Translations under genes and position numbers: made by a program
Assembly (NCBI GenBank): GCA_964637165.1
Contig: CAZWVI010000013.1
Coordinates: forward strand, 12,145-76,144
Origin: CAZWVI01 sp964637165
GTDB taxonomy: Bacteria > Planctomycetota > UBA1135
Direction: 5' to 3'
Length of the DNA: 64,000 bases
The notes under the pieces: model-generated
Seen by the model: the letters and a program-made list of their open reading frames with translations, nothing else
What the model was told of the DNA's origin: nothing
The model's database searches: none
Part shown: piece after piece, positions 1 through 9,143 of the stretch
Layout of the letters: each line of letters opens with the position of its first letter
How positions within the stretch are numbered: the stretch's first letter is position 1

Positions 1-921
1 CCAACAGAAGAGCACTTTTCTGCCCTTGGAGAGCTGGTTAATTGCGAATTCCAAAATTCCAAGCCAGAGGAATTTCTAGAGGGCAAGCACAACTCTGCGA
101 ATGAATTTGAGTTATACGTGATAAGCAGCAACCGCTTGGATTTAAAGACTCTCTATGAGCTTGCGCGGACAATCCGCAAACTGCAAAAAAAATGCATTGT
201 GGTAGTCGGCGATCGTGGGCTAGCCGGTTTTGAGGATCTATCTTTATGGACCGGTTTTCACGTACTACCCAGCCCTTGGACTATTGAAGGATTCCAAAAA
301 GCAGTGCGTGGATGCTTGAACAAAAAAGCACCGCCGAAAGAAGTTGAGCTTCCTTCTGAAGAATACTTTGAAACGATGGGCGAATCAATGCTCGACCTAA
401 CCAGCGGCTTTAGTTGGATAGAGACAATCAAGGAAAGAGAGCCACAGGCTTATGATATTCTTCAGAAAACGAGGACTCGCCTAGGTTTATCCATCGAGGT
501 TATTGCTTTGCTGGGTAACAGCATGCGTCCTCATCATTCACAAATTGAGCACAAAAGCATTGTCGAGGAAACTCACGCAAAGTTGCTAGAGAGTGGTTTA
601 GAAATCAAGCTCGGCCCTTGCGCGGCAGGCTCCTTTCAGGGTGACTTTAGATACATGGCCGCAAGCCTATGCCAGGCAGCGATTTATTTGGATAAGTTTG
701 GCACTGGAGGCACCCCGACTCTTAGTATTGAAAGCGACAAATCTGGGCATGCATTTATTCAGCTACTACTCGCTAGCGACCAAGCCAGTGGCGACACCAA
801 ACCACCAATATTCCTTTTGAGTATTCTTGAAGCATTACTCTTAAAGGCTGGTCTAGAGCTTGACCTTGGCGCCACCGCCAGCGGCATCCCCTATCGAATA
901 AAAATCCCTTTAGTTAAGTAG
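1..921 (+). CDS. 3' part of a degenerate receiver/histidine-kinase-like protein (truncated by the window edge)
   Basis: The frame is open from the first base, so the start lies outside the window; 306 codons are visible. Roughly the first 105 visible residues resemble a decayed response-regulator receiver fold: strand LYVISSNRLDL, strand CIVVVGDRG, then FHVLPSPWTIEGF where a receiver would have its Lys-Pro end. I see no clear phospho-acceptor Asp. The last ~110 residues end in GIPYRIKIPL, which resembles the closing strand of a histidine-kinase ATPase domain, but the N box, DxGxG and GLGL motifs are missing. It therefore probably does not bind ATP normally. It could be a signalling scaffold. 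The assignment is tentative and rests on fold-like patterns, not on conserved catalytic residues. Confidence 0.5.
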   Translation, partial: PTEEHFSALGELVNCEFQNSKPEEFLEGKHNSANEFELYVISSNRLDLKTLYELARTIRKLQKKCIVVVGDRGLAGFEDLSLWTGFHVLPSPWTIEGFQKAVRGCLNKKAPPKEVELPSEEYFETMGESMLDLTSGFSWIETIKEREPQAYDILQKTRTRLGLSIEVIALLGNSMRPHHSQIEHKSIVEETHAKLLESGLEIKLGPCAAGSFQGDFRYMAASLCQAAIYLDKFGTGGTPTLSIESDKSGHAFIQLLLASDQASGDTKPPIFLLSILEALLLKAGLELDLGATASGIPYRIKIPLVK

Positions 922-923
922 TC

Positions 924-1397
924 CTAAGCCGAAACTGAACCTGGGTATAAACCCAAGTACAGAGTCAAGTGGTAAAGTAAGAGCAACTGATAAAGCAGGA
1001 GTGATACCACTACGCCGATTCGTCCGTTCTTAAAGTTTTTAAATACACAAAACAAGCAAGCTCCTAAACCGACGCCCACGGCTTTAACCAAAATAAAAAC
1101 ACTGGGCCCATAAGATAGTAAGGCAAGTGCTATTGGGTTTGCTTCCTCGCCTCCGCGTTGCAGATAAATTAAAGTGAAGTGACTGTCTAACAAATTTAAG
1201 AACAGAAAAAACGTAAGAGCTATCCAAACCTTAATTGAATAAACGTCCACAAAGCTATCTTGTGGTTGGTCCGAATTGACGCGGCGGCGGCCACCCCAAA
1301 AAGAATAGCGCGAGATAATTGGCGTCTGTTTGTTGCGCCTATCGACTCCGTCCCACGCTCGCTTCTGCTTAACTATTTCCACGAAAAGGTACCGCAA
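924..1397 (-). CDS. DUF5658-family small membrane protein
   Basis: This 157-residue protein has a soluble N-terminus with an Arg-rich stretch (GVDRRN...FWGGRRR) followed by three predicted membrane helices, at about residues 53-73, 92-115 and 125-148. The pattern LLDSHFTLIYL...GGEEANPIA, with Asp, Thr and Glu-x-NP placed around the first helix and loop, is what I know of the DUF5658 family, whose function is unknown. It lies directly downstream of the sugar phosphotransferase gene and its TTG start overlaps that gene by 29 nt. A GTG at 1382 is an alternative start. Neither has a good ribosome-binding site, so expression is probably coupled to the upstream gene. Confidence 0.7.
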   Translation of the reverse strand: MRYLFVEIVKQKRAWDGVDRRNKQTPIISRYSFWGGRRRVNSDQPQDSFVDVYSIKVWIALTFFLFLNLLDSHFTLIYLQRGGEEANPIALALLSYGPSVFILVKAVGVGLGACLFCVFKNFKNGRIGVVVSLLLYQLLLLYHLTLYLGLYPGSVSA

Positions 1398-2859
1398 AAA
1401 CAGTCAAACCCAAGATTACGACATCGAGGAATATGGATTGGTTTTCAATGTAGTAAAGATCGTAATCCAAATTCTCATGGATCGGCGCATTGCGACCTTC
1501 CGACACTTGCCACAAACCAGTAAGCCCTGGCTTTATGCTCAAGCGACCGAGCTCCATTTCATCGTAGGTATCAACAATGAACTGCATTTCTGGACGCGGG
1601 CCGACCAACGACATTTCTCCGCGCAATACGTTGATAAGCTGCGGCAATTCGTCTAGAGAAGTTCTCCTTAAAAAGGGTCCAATACCCGGAACAATCCGCG
1701 GATCCCCTAATTGTTTAGGAGAATCGGACGCACCGCATGAGCCGGAATGCATCGTGCGAAATTTATACATTTTAAAACTACGCCCTTCAATACCTACACG
1801 TGTCTGGCTAAATAAAATGGGCCCTTTCGACTTAAGTTTAACCAGCACACCGAGTATTAAAAAAAGCGGCAGCGAGAACAAGAAAAGGGCAGCACCAAAC
1901 AGCAAATCAAAACATCTTTTAAATAAGCGCACGTGTATTTTTCCAGCCTTGCGGATTGGATGCAGTAGCGGAATTGTGTCTAAACTTACGATGACAAATC
2001 TTTGCGAACAAAGATGGTGAAGACGCGGCACCAACATGTATTCAATCCCCATGCGGTCGAGACGCATACATAAAGACTGCAAGGGCGCACCTTCCAATTC
2101 CTGTTTCGCCACAATTACACGACAAACTTGATGGTCTTCGCACACTTGCTCAAGGTTGTCACCCAGCCCCAAGACCTTGCTATGTCCAATTCTTTTGCCG
2201 ACCAATTGTGGGTCGTTATCAACAAAACCGAGGAAGTTAAAACCAAGAAAAGGAAACAGACGCATCTTTTGCTCTACTCGCAGTGCTAAGGCACCCGAAC
2301 CGTAAACCAACACATTACTATTGCCGTAACCATTACGGTGAAACCAAGTCAGCAATCCGAATGTTGAGAATCGTTGTAGGACAATAAGAATGTAGGAGAC
2401 GACAAAGTAACCCACCAATGGAGCCTTATGCCAATAGCCAACTGCATTTTTTTTAATGGTCAGCAATTCCGCAATCGCCGCAACAATGGTGTCCGCCAAG
2501 AAAGGGAAGTGAGTTTTAATGGTGCGATCAAAATGCTTAAACAAAAAGAAGTAGGCCGCGCATAGTAAAAATGCGACGCAACCAGCCTTGAAGGCCGACC
2601 GGTATTCCTCAACGTTCAATATTGATTTTTGCCATTGGTAAAGGCCGCCAAGCCAATAACAAAACAAGGTCATAAAAATAGCGACCACTCCCATTGACCG
2701 GTGCACTGCTACGGCCTGGGTGAAGGAAGTTGTGGGGTCTTGCCCAGCGTCTGAAAAGAGGCATACCGACAGCAAAAAGGCTCCCACTAGGCAAAGACCA
2801 TCAAGCATTACCTGAGCCATCAGGAATGCAGAGTCAAAGTTTTGGCGCAGCCAGTTCAT
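1369..2859 (-). CDS. Undecaprenyl-phosphate sugar phosphotransferase (WbaP/exopolysaccharide initiating type)
   Basis: Predicted inner-membrane enzyme that starts exopolysaccharide or O-antigen repeat synthesis by moving a sugar-1-phosphate from a nucleotide sugar to undecaprenyl phosphate. The 496 residues contain an N-terminal block of about five membrane helices, a central nucleotide-binding-like domain (NVLVYGSGALALRVEQK...GFVDND) and a C-terminal bacterial sugar transferase domain from about residue 310. That domain shows its membrane hairpin, KMYKFRTM, RRTSLDELPQLINVLRGE, SLVGPRPE and KPGLTGLWQV. This order matches the polyprenyl glycosylphosphotransferase family at full length. The ATG start lies 25 nt from the divergent glycosyltransferase start, so the two genes probably share a control region. 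The sugar specificity cannot be read from sequence. Confidence 0.95.
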   Translation of the reverse strand: MNWLRQNFDSAFLMAQVMLDGLCLVGAFLLSVCLFSDAGQDPTTSFTQAVAVHRSMGVVAIFMTLFCYWLGGLYQWQKSILNVEEYRSAFKAGCVAFLLCAAYFFLFKHFDRTIKTHFPFLADTIVAAIAELLTIKKNAVGYWHKAPLVGYFVVSYILIVLQRFSTFGLLTWFHRNGYGNSNVLVYGSGALALRVEQKMRLFPFLGFNFLGFVDNDPQLVGKRIGHSKVLGLGDNLEQVCEDHQVCRVIVAKQELEGAPLQSLCMRLDRMGIEYMLVPRLHHLCSQRFVIVSLDTIPLLHPIRKAGKIHVRLFKRCFDLLFGAALFLFSLPLFLILGVLVKLKSKGPILFSQTRVGIEGRSFKMYKFRTMHSGSCGASDSPKQLGDPRIVPGIGPFLRRTSLDELPQLINVLRGEMSLVGPRPEMQFIVDTYDEMELGRLSIKPGLTGLWQVSEGRNAPIHENLDYDLYYIENQSIFLDVVILGLTVFAVPFRGNS

Positions 2860-2884
2860 CGAGCAGAGGTGCCAACTTGCACCA

Positions 2885-4417
2885 ATGAGGTGTAGAAACT
2901 ACCCTCACCTTAACAATCGGCAAAACATGCCCCACAACTGTCCCCATTCCTGGCCAAAATTCTGTGTTTGGTTTTTAGTGTTGCTAAGCCTAGCTAGTGC
3001 TTGGTTGCGGCCACTGTCCGAACCTGACGAAGCACGTTATGGAGAAACTGCGCGTGAAATGTTGCTAAGCCAGGACTTCCTGCTTCCGCAAAGTTCTGGT
3101 GTACTTTATCCAGACAAACCAGCTGGTATTTATTGGGCAATGGCTACTTCAATGGCGATTTTTGGCGTTTCTCCACTAGCGATTCGAATCCCGGCCTTTC
3201 TCAGTTTTTTATTGGTTCTGCTGTTGCTGTGGCGCTATTTGACTCTCCTCAAATGCAACCCATATCAACGCTGGATTACATTATTAATGCTCGCCAGCAA
3301 TCTGCTGCTGTGGGCACTTGGGCAACTAGCCACCATCGACATGGTGCTGTGTGGGCTCGTTTGCGGATCTTTAATTTATGGGCGGCAGTGGCTTGACGAC
3401 GGGCGCCTTAAACACGGCCTATTTTGTGGCATTTTTCTCGGGTTTAGCATTTTATGTAAGGGACCAATCGGAGTGTTACTTAGTTTTTTAATCTTGTTCA
3501 GCTATGGCTTAATTACCTCTAGACGGCTAAAAGTACTACGCCTTTTGCACCCGAGCCTGTTAATTCCGACCTTCGCGATTGGCTTTTCTTGGTTTTACCT
3601 AGCCGCCCAAGAAGTGCCACAACTATGGGATTTTTGGATTGGCCGTGAAATAGTTGAACGGGCAACAAGTAACACTCATGCCCGCGCCCAAGCATGGTGG
3701 TTTTTCCCCGCTCTAACCCTGCTATCAACATTGCCGTGGGTTTTTGGATTGCTACTACCGAAAACACCACATAAGCTTGATGCAAGGTACTCTCGGGATA
3801 GCAACGACTTACGTTTCTTTGGCTTATGGGCACTGCTCCCGCTTATTTTCTTCAGTATTCCCGTAGGGAAACAACCTGCCTATATGGCGCCGGCAATGCC
3901 AGGACTAGCCCTGTTACTTGGGACTTACTGGAGTTTGCCAAGCCGTGAAAAGCAATTAAAATTTTTGACGAGTAGCTGGACAGGATTAATTGCTGGCGCA
4001 TTCCTCTTGCACTTAGACCCAGACTTTACCCGTGGCAGCGAACGCATCGTCGAACAGCTTCGCGCCAACCACGCACAAAACTGGCCTGCGGCACAACGTG
4101 CGGGTTGGTCCTATGGATTAAATTTCCAGCTTGGCCGCACTGATATCCAAGCCTTTCGAGACACTCCTTCAACATGGCGATTTAATCAGGAGTATTTGAA
4201 CAATCCAATCCACTTAAGTAAAAGCGATCGGCAATTCGTTGATTCTTGTGCACTGTTAAATAGTAAGCAACCCAGTTTCTTAATACTTCACAACAGAAGT
4301 AAAGACCAACGCAGCCAACAAATCGCCAAGCTGCGCAAGTTGTGTGACCAGCCAATTTATGAAGGTGTTAGCACAAAGTATTCGTGCCTAATCAGCAACC
4401 GCAAGTTGCAGCAATAA
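2885..4417 (+). CDS. Glycosyltransferase family 39 (ArnT/PMT-like) membrane protein
   Basis: A polytopic membrane protein of 510 residues. The motif SEPDEARYGE (residues 45-54) just after the first membrane helix is the catalytic loop signature of ArnT/PMT-type glycosyltransferases, which use a polyprenyl-phosphate sugar as donor on the outer face of the membrane. About nine or ten further hydrophobic helices follow, then a soluble tail of about 130 residues. It is divergent from the sugar phosphotransferase, which fits a role in surface glycan or lipid modification. The first ATG leaves little room for a promoter; an ATG at 2927, just before the first membrane helix, is equally plausible. 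Donor and acceptor are unknown. Confidence 0.9.
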   Translation: MRCRNYPHLNNRQNMPHNCPHSWPKFCVWFLVLLSLASAWLRPLSEPDEARYGETAREMLLSQDFLLPQSSGVLYPDKPAGIYWAMATSMAIFGVSPLAIRIPAFLSFLLVLLLLWRYLTLLKCNPYQRWITLLMLASNLLLWALGQLATIDMVLCGLVCGSLIYGRQWLDDGRLKHGLFCGIFLGFSILCKGPIGVLLSFLILFSYGLITSRRLKVLRLLHPSLLIPTFAIGFSWFYLAAQEVPQLWDFWIGREIVERATSNTHARAQAWWFFPALTLLSTLPWVFGLLLPKTPHKLDARYSRDSNDLRFFGLWALLPLIFFSIPVGKQPAYMAPAMPGLALLLGTYWSLPSREKQLKFLTSSWTGLIAGAFLLHLDPDFTRGSERIVEQLRANHAQNWPAAQRAGWSYGLNFQLGRTDIQAFRDTPSTWRFNQEYLNNPIHLSKSDRQFVDSCALLNSKQPSFLILHNRSKDQRSQQIAKLRKLCDQPIYEGVSTKYSCLISNRKLQQ

Positions 4418-4431
4418 GCGTAAGCGGTTAG

Positions 4432-6846
4432 TTAGCTACGCAGACTTCCGCCCAATTTCTCAGCGGTTTTAGCGACCTTCTTTAAAAACTTTTGCTCGTC
4501 TTTTTCGCTTAAGGTGCGGTCGCTGGCACGCAAGCAGGCATGAAAGGCAAGAGAGCGCCAACCGTCCTCTAAGCTTCCACCCTTAAAAATGTCAAATAGG
4601 TTCAAAGACTCAAGAACTTTGCCGCCACACTTTAGAAGGATTGCTTCAACTTCTTGAAAACTAACTGTTTCGGGAAGCGCCAAAGCGATATCAACTTTAA
4701 TAGCGGGCATTTTTGATGGAATGTTAAATTTATTAACCGCACGGGAATTTGCTGATGCACTATTTAGAGCAACTAAATCTAGCATTACAACCACAAAATC
4801 TACATCTTCAGCACCGCAACCTTCGATGATACGTGGGTCAACATGGGCGCATACGCCGACGGCTGAACCAACGGCCTTTACACTTAACATGCGATTTGGG
4901 TGAGCCCACTTAAAGTCTTCAAGGCCATCGCCACCAAACTCTGGTGTTAGCGCACACAACCTCAATAGGTCCTCGGCTAAGCTGCGACCTTGGCCGAACA
5001 AGCTGGCTGGACCATCGCAAGCGTTGCCACTTTTACGCCACATAAGCGCCGCGAAGTATGAATTCTGTTGTGGCTCGCCAGCGTCACCACTTGGCGTATA
5101 GCCTTTGGCGGTTTCGAACAATAGGCCACGTTTGCGCTCACGTAAATTAACTAAAGCCTGCTCGATCAAACTTGGAACAGGATCAGTGCGAATTAAGCAA
5201 ACTCCGTCCTGAACTGGATTAGAGAGTTGCAGCATTTGGTCGTTTGCAAGCCCGAGGCGTTCAAGCCAAACTTTGTCCAAGAATGAATAGGACTCAGTTT
5301 GCTGGCCTCGCCATGCACCGGCTACGCGATCTTCCAAGCGGCGAGTAAGGAGGCGTAATGGGTCTTGCTGAGGGGCCACAACCGGCCACACTGGCGGTAT
5401 CGCCGCGATGCTGTGGTAACCGGCCAGGCGGCCAATTTCTTCGACCAGGTCTATATTGCTAGTCACATCTTTACTCGAACGCCATGCTGGCACTTTCGCC
5501 TGCAAAACGTCTTGGCTAAGAGTGCATTCAAAACCAATCGAACTTAACAATTCGAGCATGCGCGCGCCGCTAAGGTCGAGGCTAAGTAGTTTGGCAGTAC
5601 GACTAACGCTGACCTCTAAGGTAATTTCTGGCGCGGCGAAATGACCGGCGCACACCGGCTTCGAAAGTATCTGCGCCTCCGGTCGCTCACGACTTAGCAA
5701 ACAGGCAAATCTGGCCACCGCTTGCTCGGCATATGACGGGTCAAGGGTCTTTTCAAAGCGTGCCGAGGCGTCGCTACGCAAAGCATGACGACTAGAAGTG
5801 CGCCGTACTCCAACCGCTTCGAAACAGGCCGACTCTAGAAAAATTGACTCGCTATTTTCATCAACTTCAGAATCAGCACCGCCCATTATTCCAGCCATAG
5901 CTAGCGGCCTTGAGGAATCAGTAATCAACAAATCTTCTGAGTCCAGGGCGCGCTCGACGTCATCCAAGGTGCGCAAGCTTTCACCAGCCGTGGCTTTTCG
6001 AACAATTATTTGCGACGAAGCTAATTTCGCTCGGTCAAAAGCATGAGTTGGTTGACCTATTTCATGGAGAACGTAGTTACTTAAATCAACCACGTCATTG
6101 ATTGGACGTTGCCCAATGGCCAACAAGCGACGCTGAATAAAATCAGACGAATCGCGTGGCTTTGAACCAAGATCAATTTCTACTCCAAGATACTTGGGGC
6201 AGGCGGAGGTGTCGGCGAGTTTAATTTCAAAGGACGAATTGCTTTCGGGCCATTGCGTGCACAATTCCAAGTCTTTTAATTCGCGGCCGAGCAATGCCGC
6301 GATTTCTCGCGCAAAACCATAATGGCCCCACAAGTCGGGGCGATGAGTTAGTGATTTGTTGTCCAACTCCAAAACGTGGTCGATGATTCCTAAATAATCA
6401 ACTAACTTCGCACCAACCGGAGCATCCACGGGCAATTCCATAATGCCTGAATGAGACTCGGAAAGTTCCAGCTCACGTTCGGAGCAAATCATGCCCATCG
6501 AAATTACGCCGCGCAGTTTGGCTTTTTTAATTTTGAAATCACCGGGCAACTTCGCGCCGACCGGAGCAAAGGCAACCTTCAGTCCTTTCCGGACATTTGG
6601 TGCGCCACAGACCACTTGCGCATACTCATCGGCACCGTAAGCAACTTCTGTTACGGATAATTTATCAGCGTCTGGGTGTTGTCCACATTGAACAACTTCT
6701 CCGACCACAACATCTGAAATTGCCTCGCCGAAAACTTCTATGCCTTCAACTTCGGCCGTATGCATTGACAGCAAGTTGAAAACTTCTTGAGGCTCTATGC
6801 CGCCAAGGTCAACAAAGTCTCCGATCCAATTGAGCGAGATTTTCAT
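4432..6846 (-). CDS. pheT: Phenylalanine--tRNA ligase beta subunit
   Basis: Beta chain of the (alpha-beta)2 enzyme that charges tRNA-Phe. The 804 residues show the expected order: N-terminal MKISLNWIGDFV, an EMAP-type OB fold (VVGEVVQCGQHPDADKLSV, near residues 45-65), the B3/4 editing module, the B5 domain, the catalytic-like core, and a C-terminal FDX-ACB anticodon-binding domain over the last ~95 residues. I chose the start at the ATG of MKISLNW because this is the conserved family N-terminus. It overlaps the pheS stop codon as ATGA, so translation of the two subunits is probably coupled. It is the last gene of the long translation operon and faces the GT39 gene tail to tail. Confidence 0.97.
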   Translation of the reverse strand: MKISLNWIGDFVDLGGIEPQEVFNLLSMHTAEVEGIEVFGEAISDVVVGEVVQCGQHPDADKLSVTEVAYGADEYAQVVCGAPNVRKGLKVAFAPVGAKLPGDFKIKKAKLRGVISMGMICSERELELSESHSGIMELPVDAPVGAKLVDYLGIIDHVLELDNKSLTHRPDLWGHYGFAREIAALLGRELKDLELCTQWPESNSSFEIKLADTSACPKYLGVEIDLGSKPRDSSDFIQRRLLAIGQRPINDVVDLSNYVLHEIGQPTHAFDRAKLASSQIIVRKATAGESLRTLDDVERALDSEDLLITDSSRPLAMAGIMGGADSEVDENSESIFLESACFEAVGVRRTSSRHALRSDASARFEKTLDPSYAEQAVARFACLLSRERPEAQILSKPVCAGHFAAPEITLEVSVSRTAKLLSLDLSGARMLELLSSIGFECTLSQDVLQAKVPAWRSSKDVTSNIDLVEEIGRLAGYHSIAAIPPVWPVVAPQQDPLRLLTRRLEDRVAGAWRGQQTESYSFLDKVWLERLGLANDQMLQLSNPVQDGVCLIRTDPVPSLIEQALVNLRERKRGLLFETAKGYTPSGDAGEPQQNSYFAALMWRKSGNACDGPASLFGQGRSLAEDLLRLCALTPEFGGDGLEDFKWAHPNRMLSVKAVGSAVGVCAHVDPRIIEGCGAEDVDFVVVMLDLVALNSASANSRAVNKFNIPSKMPAIKVDIALALPETVSFQEVEAILLKCGGKVLESLNLFDIFKGGSLEDGWRSLAFHACLRASDRTLSEKDEQKFLKKVAKTAEKLGGSLRS

Positions 6847-7889
6847 GCAATGAATTGTTCTAAGAAGCGCAAGTCGCCGCCCAACATCCAACGAATATCG
6901 TTGATGCCATAGCGCAACATTACCAAACGCGACAAGCCCAAGCCGAATGCAAAGCCACTGTATTTATTCGAGTCAACGCCACAGGCTTCAAGTACGTTAG
7001 GATGCACCAAGCCGCCCGGCATTAGTTCAATCCAAGTCGAACCTTTACAAACTCGACAACCGTCCTCACAGAATGGGCAGCGTGCATCGAGTTCAAATCC
7101 AGGCTCAACAAAAGGAAAGAATCCAGGGCGAAGTCGCGTTTCCAGCTTGCGACCGAAAACCCCCTCCAACATGGTGTTCATGGCATGCAGCATATGGCCA
7201 ACGCCAATATCTTCAGCAACCACCAAACCCTCCATCTGATGGAATGTGTGGTCGTGGGTTGCATCTTGGGTTTCTTGGCGGAATACTCGCCCTGGCGCAA
7301 CAACCTTTAGCGGTGCACCAAATTTTTTAAGTGCGCGCGCCTGAACTGGGGAAGTGTGGGTGCGCATACACACACCATCACCAGCACCAGGAGCAGATGG
7401 CTCTCTCACCCAAATAGTGTCGTGCGATTCGCGCGCAGGATGGTCCCCCGGGATATTCAACAAGTCGAAGTTGTTTTTTTCAAGTTCGACCTCAGGCCCA
7501 TCGACAACCATATAACCCATGCTCAAAAACAGGTCCTCAAGCTCACGGCGAATAATACTAATTGGATGCAAGCCGCCAGCAGGTGCCATTGGTCCTGGCA
7601 AAGTTGCATCAAATCCTTCGCCTGACAAACAGGCTTGCATTAACTCAGCTTTAATTTCGCTTCGTTTGGATTCTATTAATCCAGCAAGTTCCTGCTTTAT
7701 CTGATTCGAGATGCGGCCCATTTCAGGTCGCTCTTCAGCCGACAACGAGCCCAGCTGTTTCAGCAAGGCAGTTAAGTCACCATTGCGGCCGAGAATACGC
7801 ACTTCGACCGCACGAATCGAATCTTCGTCTCGTGCGGTCGAAAGAGCGGACAGCCCTTCTTGCCGCAGGCGTTCAAGGGCGTCACGCAT
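6843..7889 (-). CDS. pheS: Phenylalanine--tRNA ligase alpha subunit
   Basis: Catalytic alpha chain of phenylalanyl-tRNA synthetase, 348 residues, the normal length. An N-terminal helical region of about 85 residues (tRNA-binding coiled coil) is followed by the class II core. Motif 2 is seen in RVFRQETQDATHDHTFHQ and motif 3 in GFAFGLGLSRLVMLRYG. Between them is CPFCEDGCRVCKGS, a four-cysteine knuckle found in the PheS of some bacterial groups and probably binding zinc. It forms a 4-nt overlap with pheT downstream and lies 9 nt after rplT, giving the classical rplT-pheS-pheT order. Confidence 0.97.
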   Translation of the reverse strand: MRDALERLRQEGLSALSTARDEDSIRAVEVRILGRNGDLTALLKQLGSLSAEERPEMGRISNQIKQELAGLIESKRSEIKAELMQACLSGEGFDATLPGPMAPAGGLHPISIIRRELEDLFLSMGYMVVDGPEVELEKNNFDLLNIPGDHPARESHDTIWVREPSAPGAGDGVCMRTHTSPVQARALKKFGAPLKVVAPGRVFRQETQDATHDHTFHQMEGLVVAEDIGVGHMLHAMNTMLEGVFGRKLETRLRPGFFPFVEPGFELDARCPFCEDGCRVCKGSTWIELMPGGLVHPNVLEACGVDSNKYSGFAFGLGLSRLVMLRYGINDIRWMLGGDLRFLEQFIA

Positions 7890-7898
7890 TAGCGGTGC

Positions 7899-8258
7899 TT
7901 AGGCGGCGACAGCTTCCTTGGCGCGATCGACAACCGCGGTAAAAGCAGCCGGATCATTGAACGCCAGCTCACTTAGAGCGCGGCGATCGATGTCAATTTC
8001 AGCCTTCTTGATGCCGTGAATCAACTTGCTATAAGTTGTTCCATTAACACGGGCTGCTGCGTTAATACGCTGCACCCACAACTTGCGGAAATCGCGTTTA
8101 CGATTACGGCGGTGGCGGAAGGAAAATGCACCTGCACGAAGTAAAGTTTCCTTTACTGTGCGAAGCAGTTTACGGCGGGCTCCCCAGTTGCCTTTGGCAC
8201 GGCGCATAAGGCGACGGCGGCGGCGAAGACGAGGGACAACATTACGTGCGCGAGTCAT
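7899..8258 (-). CDS. rplT: 50S ribosomal protein L20
   Basis: Large-subunit protein L20, which binds 23S rRNA and is needed early in 50S assembly. The 119 residues are full length. The very basic N-terminal tail (RLRRRRRLMRRAKGNWG) is followed by the conserved core containing RDFRKLWVQRINAAAR and YSKLIHGIKKAEIDIDRR. It lies 11 nt after rpmI and 9 nt before pheS. In many bacteria L20 represses translation of the rpmI-rplT message. I did not find a convincing mimic of its rRNA site in the 136-nt gap between infC and rpmI, so that regulation is not shown here. Confidence 0.98.
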   Translation of the reverse strand: MTRARNVVPRLRRRRRLMRRAKGNWGARRKLLRTVKETLLRAGAFSFRHRRNRKRDFRKLWVQRINAAARVNGTTYSKLIHGIKKAEIDIDRRALSELAFNDPAAFTAVVDRAKEAVAA

Positions 8259-8269
8259 TTCAGATTCCT

Positions 8270-8464
8270 CTACTTGAGCAAGAGCCTACGCATGTTGGCG
8301 GCAAACGCACCTACAACTGTGGTACTACGACGTAGTGCACGGCGGCGGGCGGGTGATTTGGGGGCGAGAAGGTGACCAGTTCCCATGTGATGGCGGAGAA
8401 CTTTTCCGTTCTTGGTCACTTTCATTCTTTTGGCGACAGCTTTTTTAGTTTTTTGCTTGGGCAT
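8270..8464 (-). CDS. rpmI: 50S ribosomal protein L35
   Basis: Small basic large-subunit protein, 64 residues from the chosen start. MPKQKTKKAVAKRMKVTKNG and GHLLAPKSPARRRALRR match the conserved L35 pattern (Lys-rich N-terminus, then a KS/RRRxLR segment). A longer frame begins 42 nt upstream, but MPKQKTKK is the family N-terminus, so that extension is rejected. It lies between infC and rplT in the universal infC-rpmI-rplT order. The 136-nt spacer from infC is the largest gap inside this part of the operon and could hold a promoter or a leader. Confidence 0.96.
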   Translation of the reverse strand: MPKQKTKKAVAKRMKVTKNGKVLRHHMGTGHLLAPKSPARRRALRRSTTVVGAFAANMRRLLLK

Positions 8465-8600
8465 TTCTGTTTCAAATGGCTTGGTTCCAAGGGATTTGAG
8501 CCACATATTTTAATGCTCCCGCGACCAAGGTCAAGCGAGAAGCCAATAAAATGACTAAAATTGTTAGGGAGAAAGGATTTAGGACGCTTCCAGTAAGCGT

Positions 8601-9143
8601 TTAACGCTTTATGCCGAGCATCAAGTTCATCCTCCGCCCTTCCATTCGTGGTTGGCGTTCAAGGCGCGCGATCTCCTCGAGTTCTTCAACAACTCGCATC
8701 AACACCTCTTTCCCGAGGTACTGATAGGCCATTTCGCGGCCACGGAACAAGCAAGTCACCTGCACTTTGTGGCCAGCCTCTAAGAACTCACGAGCTTTGC
8801 GGATTTTTATCGACAAATCGTTAGTGTCAATCTTCGGGCGTACCCGAATTTCCTTTAGTACCGAAGATGCAGTTTTTGATTTTGTCTGCTTCTTCTTTTG
8901 CTCATACTTGAAGCGACCATAGTCAATAATTTTAACTACCGGTGGCTTGGCCTGAGGTGCAACCTCGACCAGGTCTAATTGGGCAGCTTCGGCACGCTTT
9001 AATGCCTCGCTCGTGGCCATCACACCAATGCGATTGCCTTCATCGTCGATTAAAAATACCTCTCGAACTCGAATACGACGATTGACGCGATAGCGCTCAC
9101 GATCTGGTGGCGCAAAGCGACTTCTTCTCTTTTTAGCTGCGAT
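8601..9143 (-). CDS. infC: Translation initiation factor IF-3 with a non-canonical AUC start
   Basis: IF-3 binds the 30S subunit, checks start codon and initiator tRNA, and prevents premature joining of 50S. The first standard start (GTG at 9023) gives only 140 residues and cuts off the conserved N-domain. Reading upstream in frame gives RVNRRIRVREVFLIDDEGNR, which is the canonical IF-3 N-terminus. This frame contains no ATG, GTG or TTG before a TAA at 9161. The only sensible start is ATC at 9141-9143, giving IAAKKRRSR and a protein of 180 residues, the normal length. An AGGAG box lies 10 nt upstream. AUU, AUC or AUA starts in infC are known in bacteria and let IF-3 limit its own synthesis. 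Confidence 0.93.
   Translation of the reverse strand: MAAKKRRSRFAPPDRERYRVNRRIRVREVFLIDDEGNRIGVMATSEALKRAEAAQLDLVEVAPQAKPPVVKIIDYGRFKYEQKKKQTKSKTASSVLKEIRVRPKIDTNDLSIKIRKAREFLEAGHKVQVTCLFRGREMAYQYLGKEVLMRVVEELEEIARLERQPRMEGRRMNLMLGIKR

Noticed and set aside
4418..4441. GCGTAAGC/GCTACGC hairpin between the GT39 gene and pheT
   Set aside because: It has a bulge, includes the pheT stop codon and has no T tract on either side, so I do not call it a terminator.
9023..9143. GTG at 9023 as the infC start
   Set aside because: It removes the conserved IF-3 N-terminal segment that is encoded in frame upstream and lacks a ribosome-binding site.
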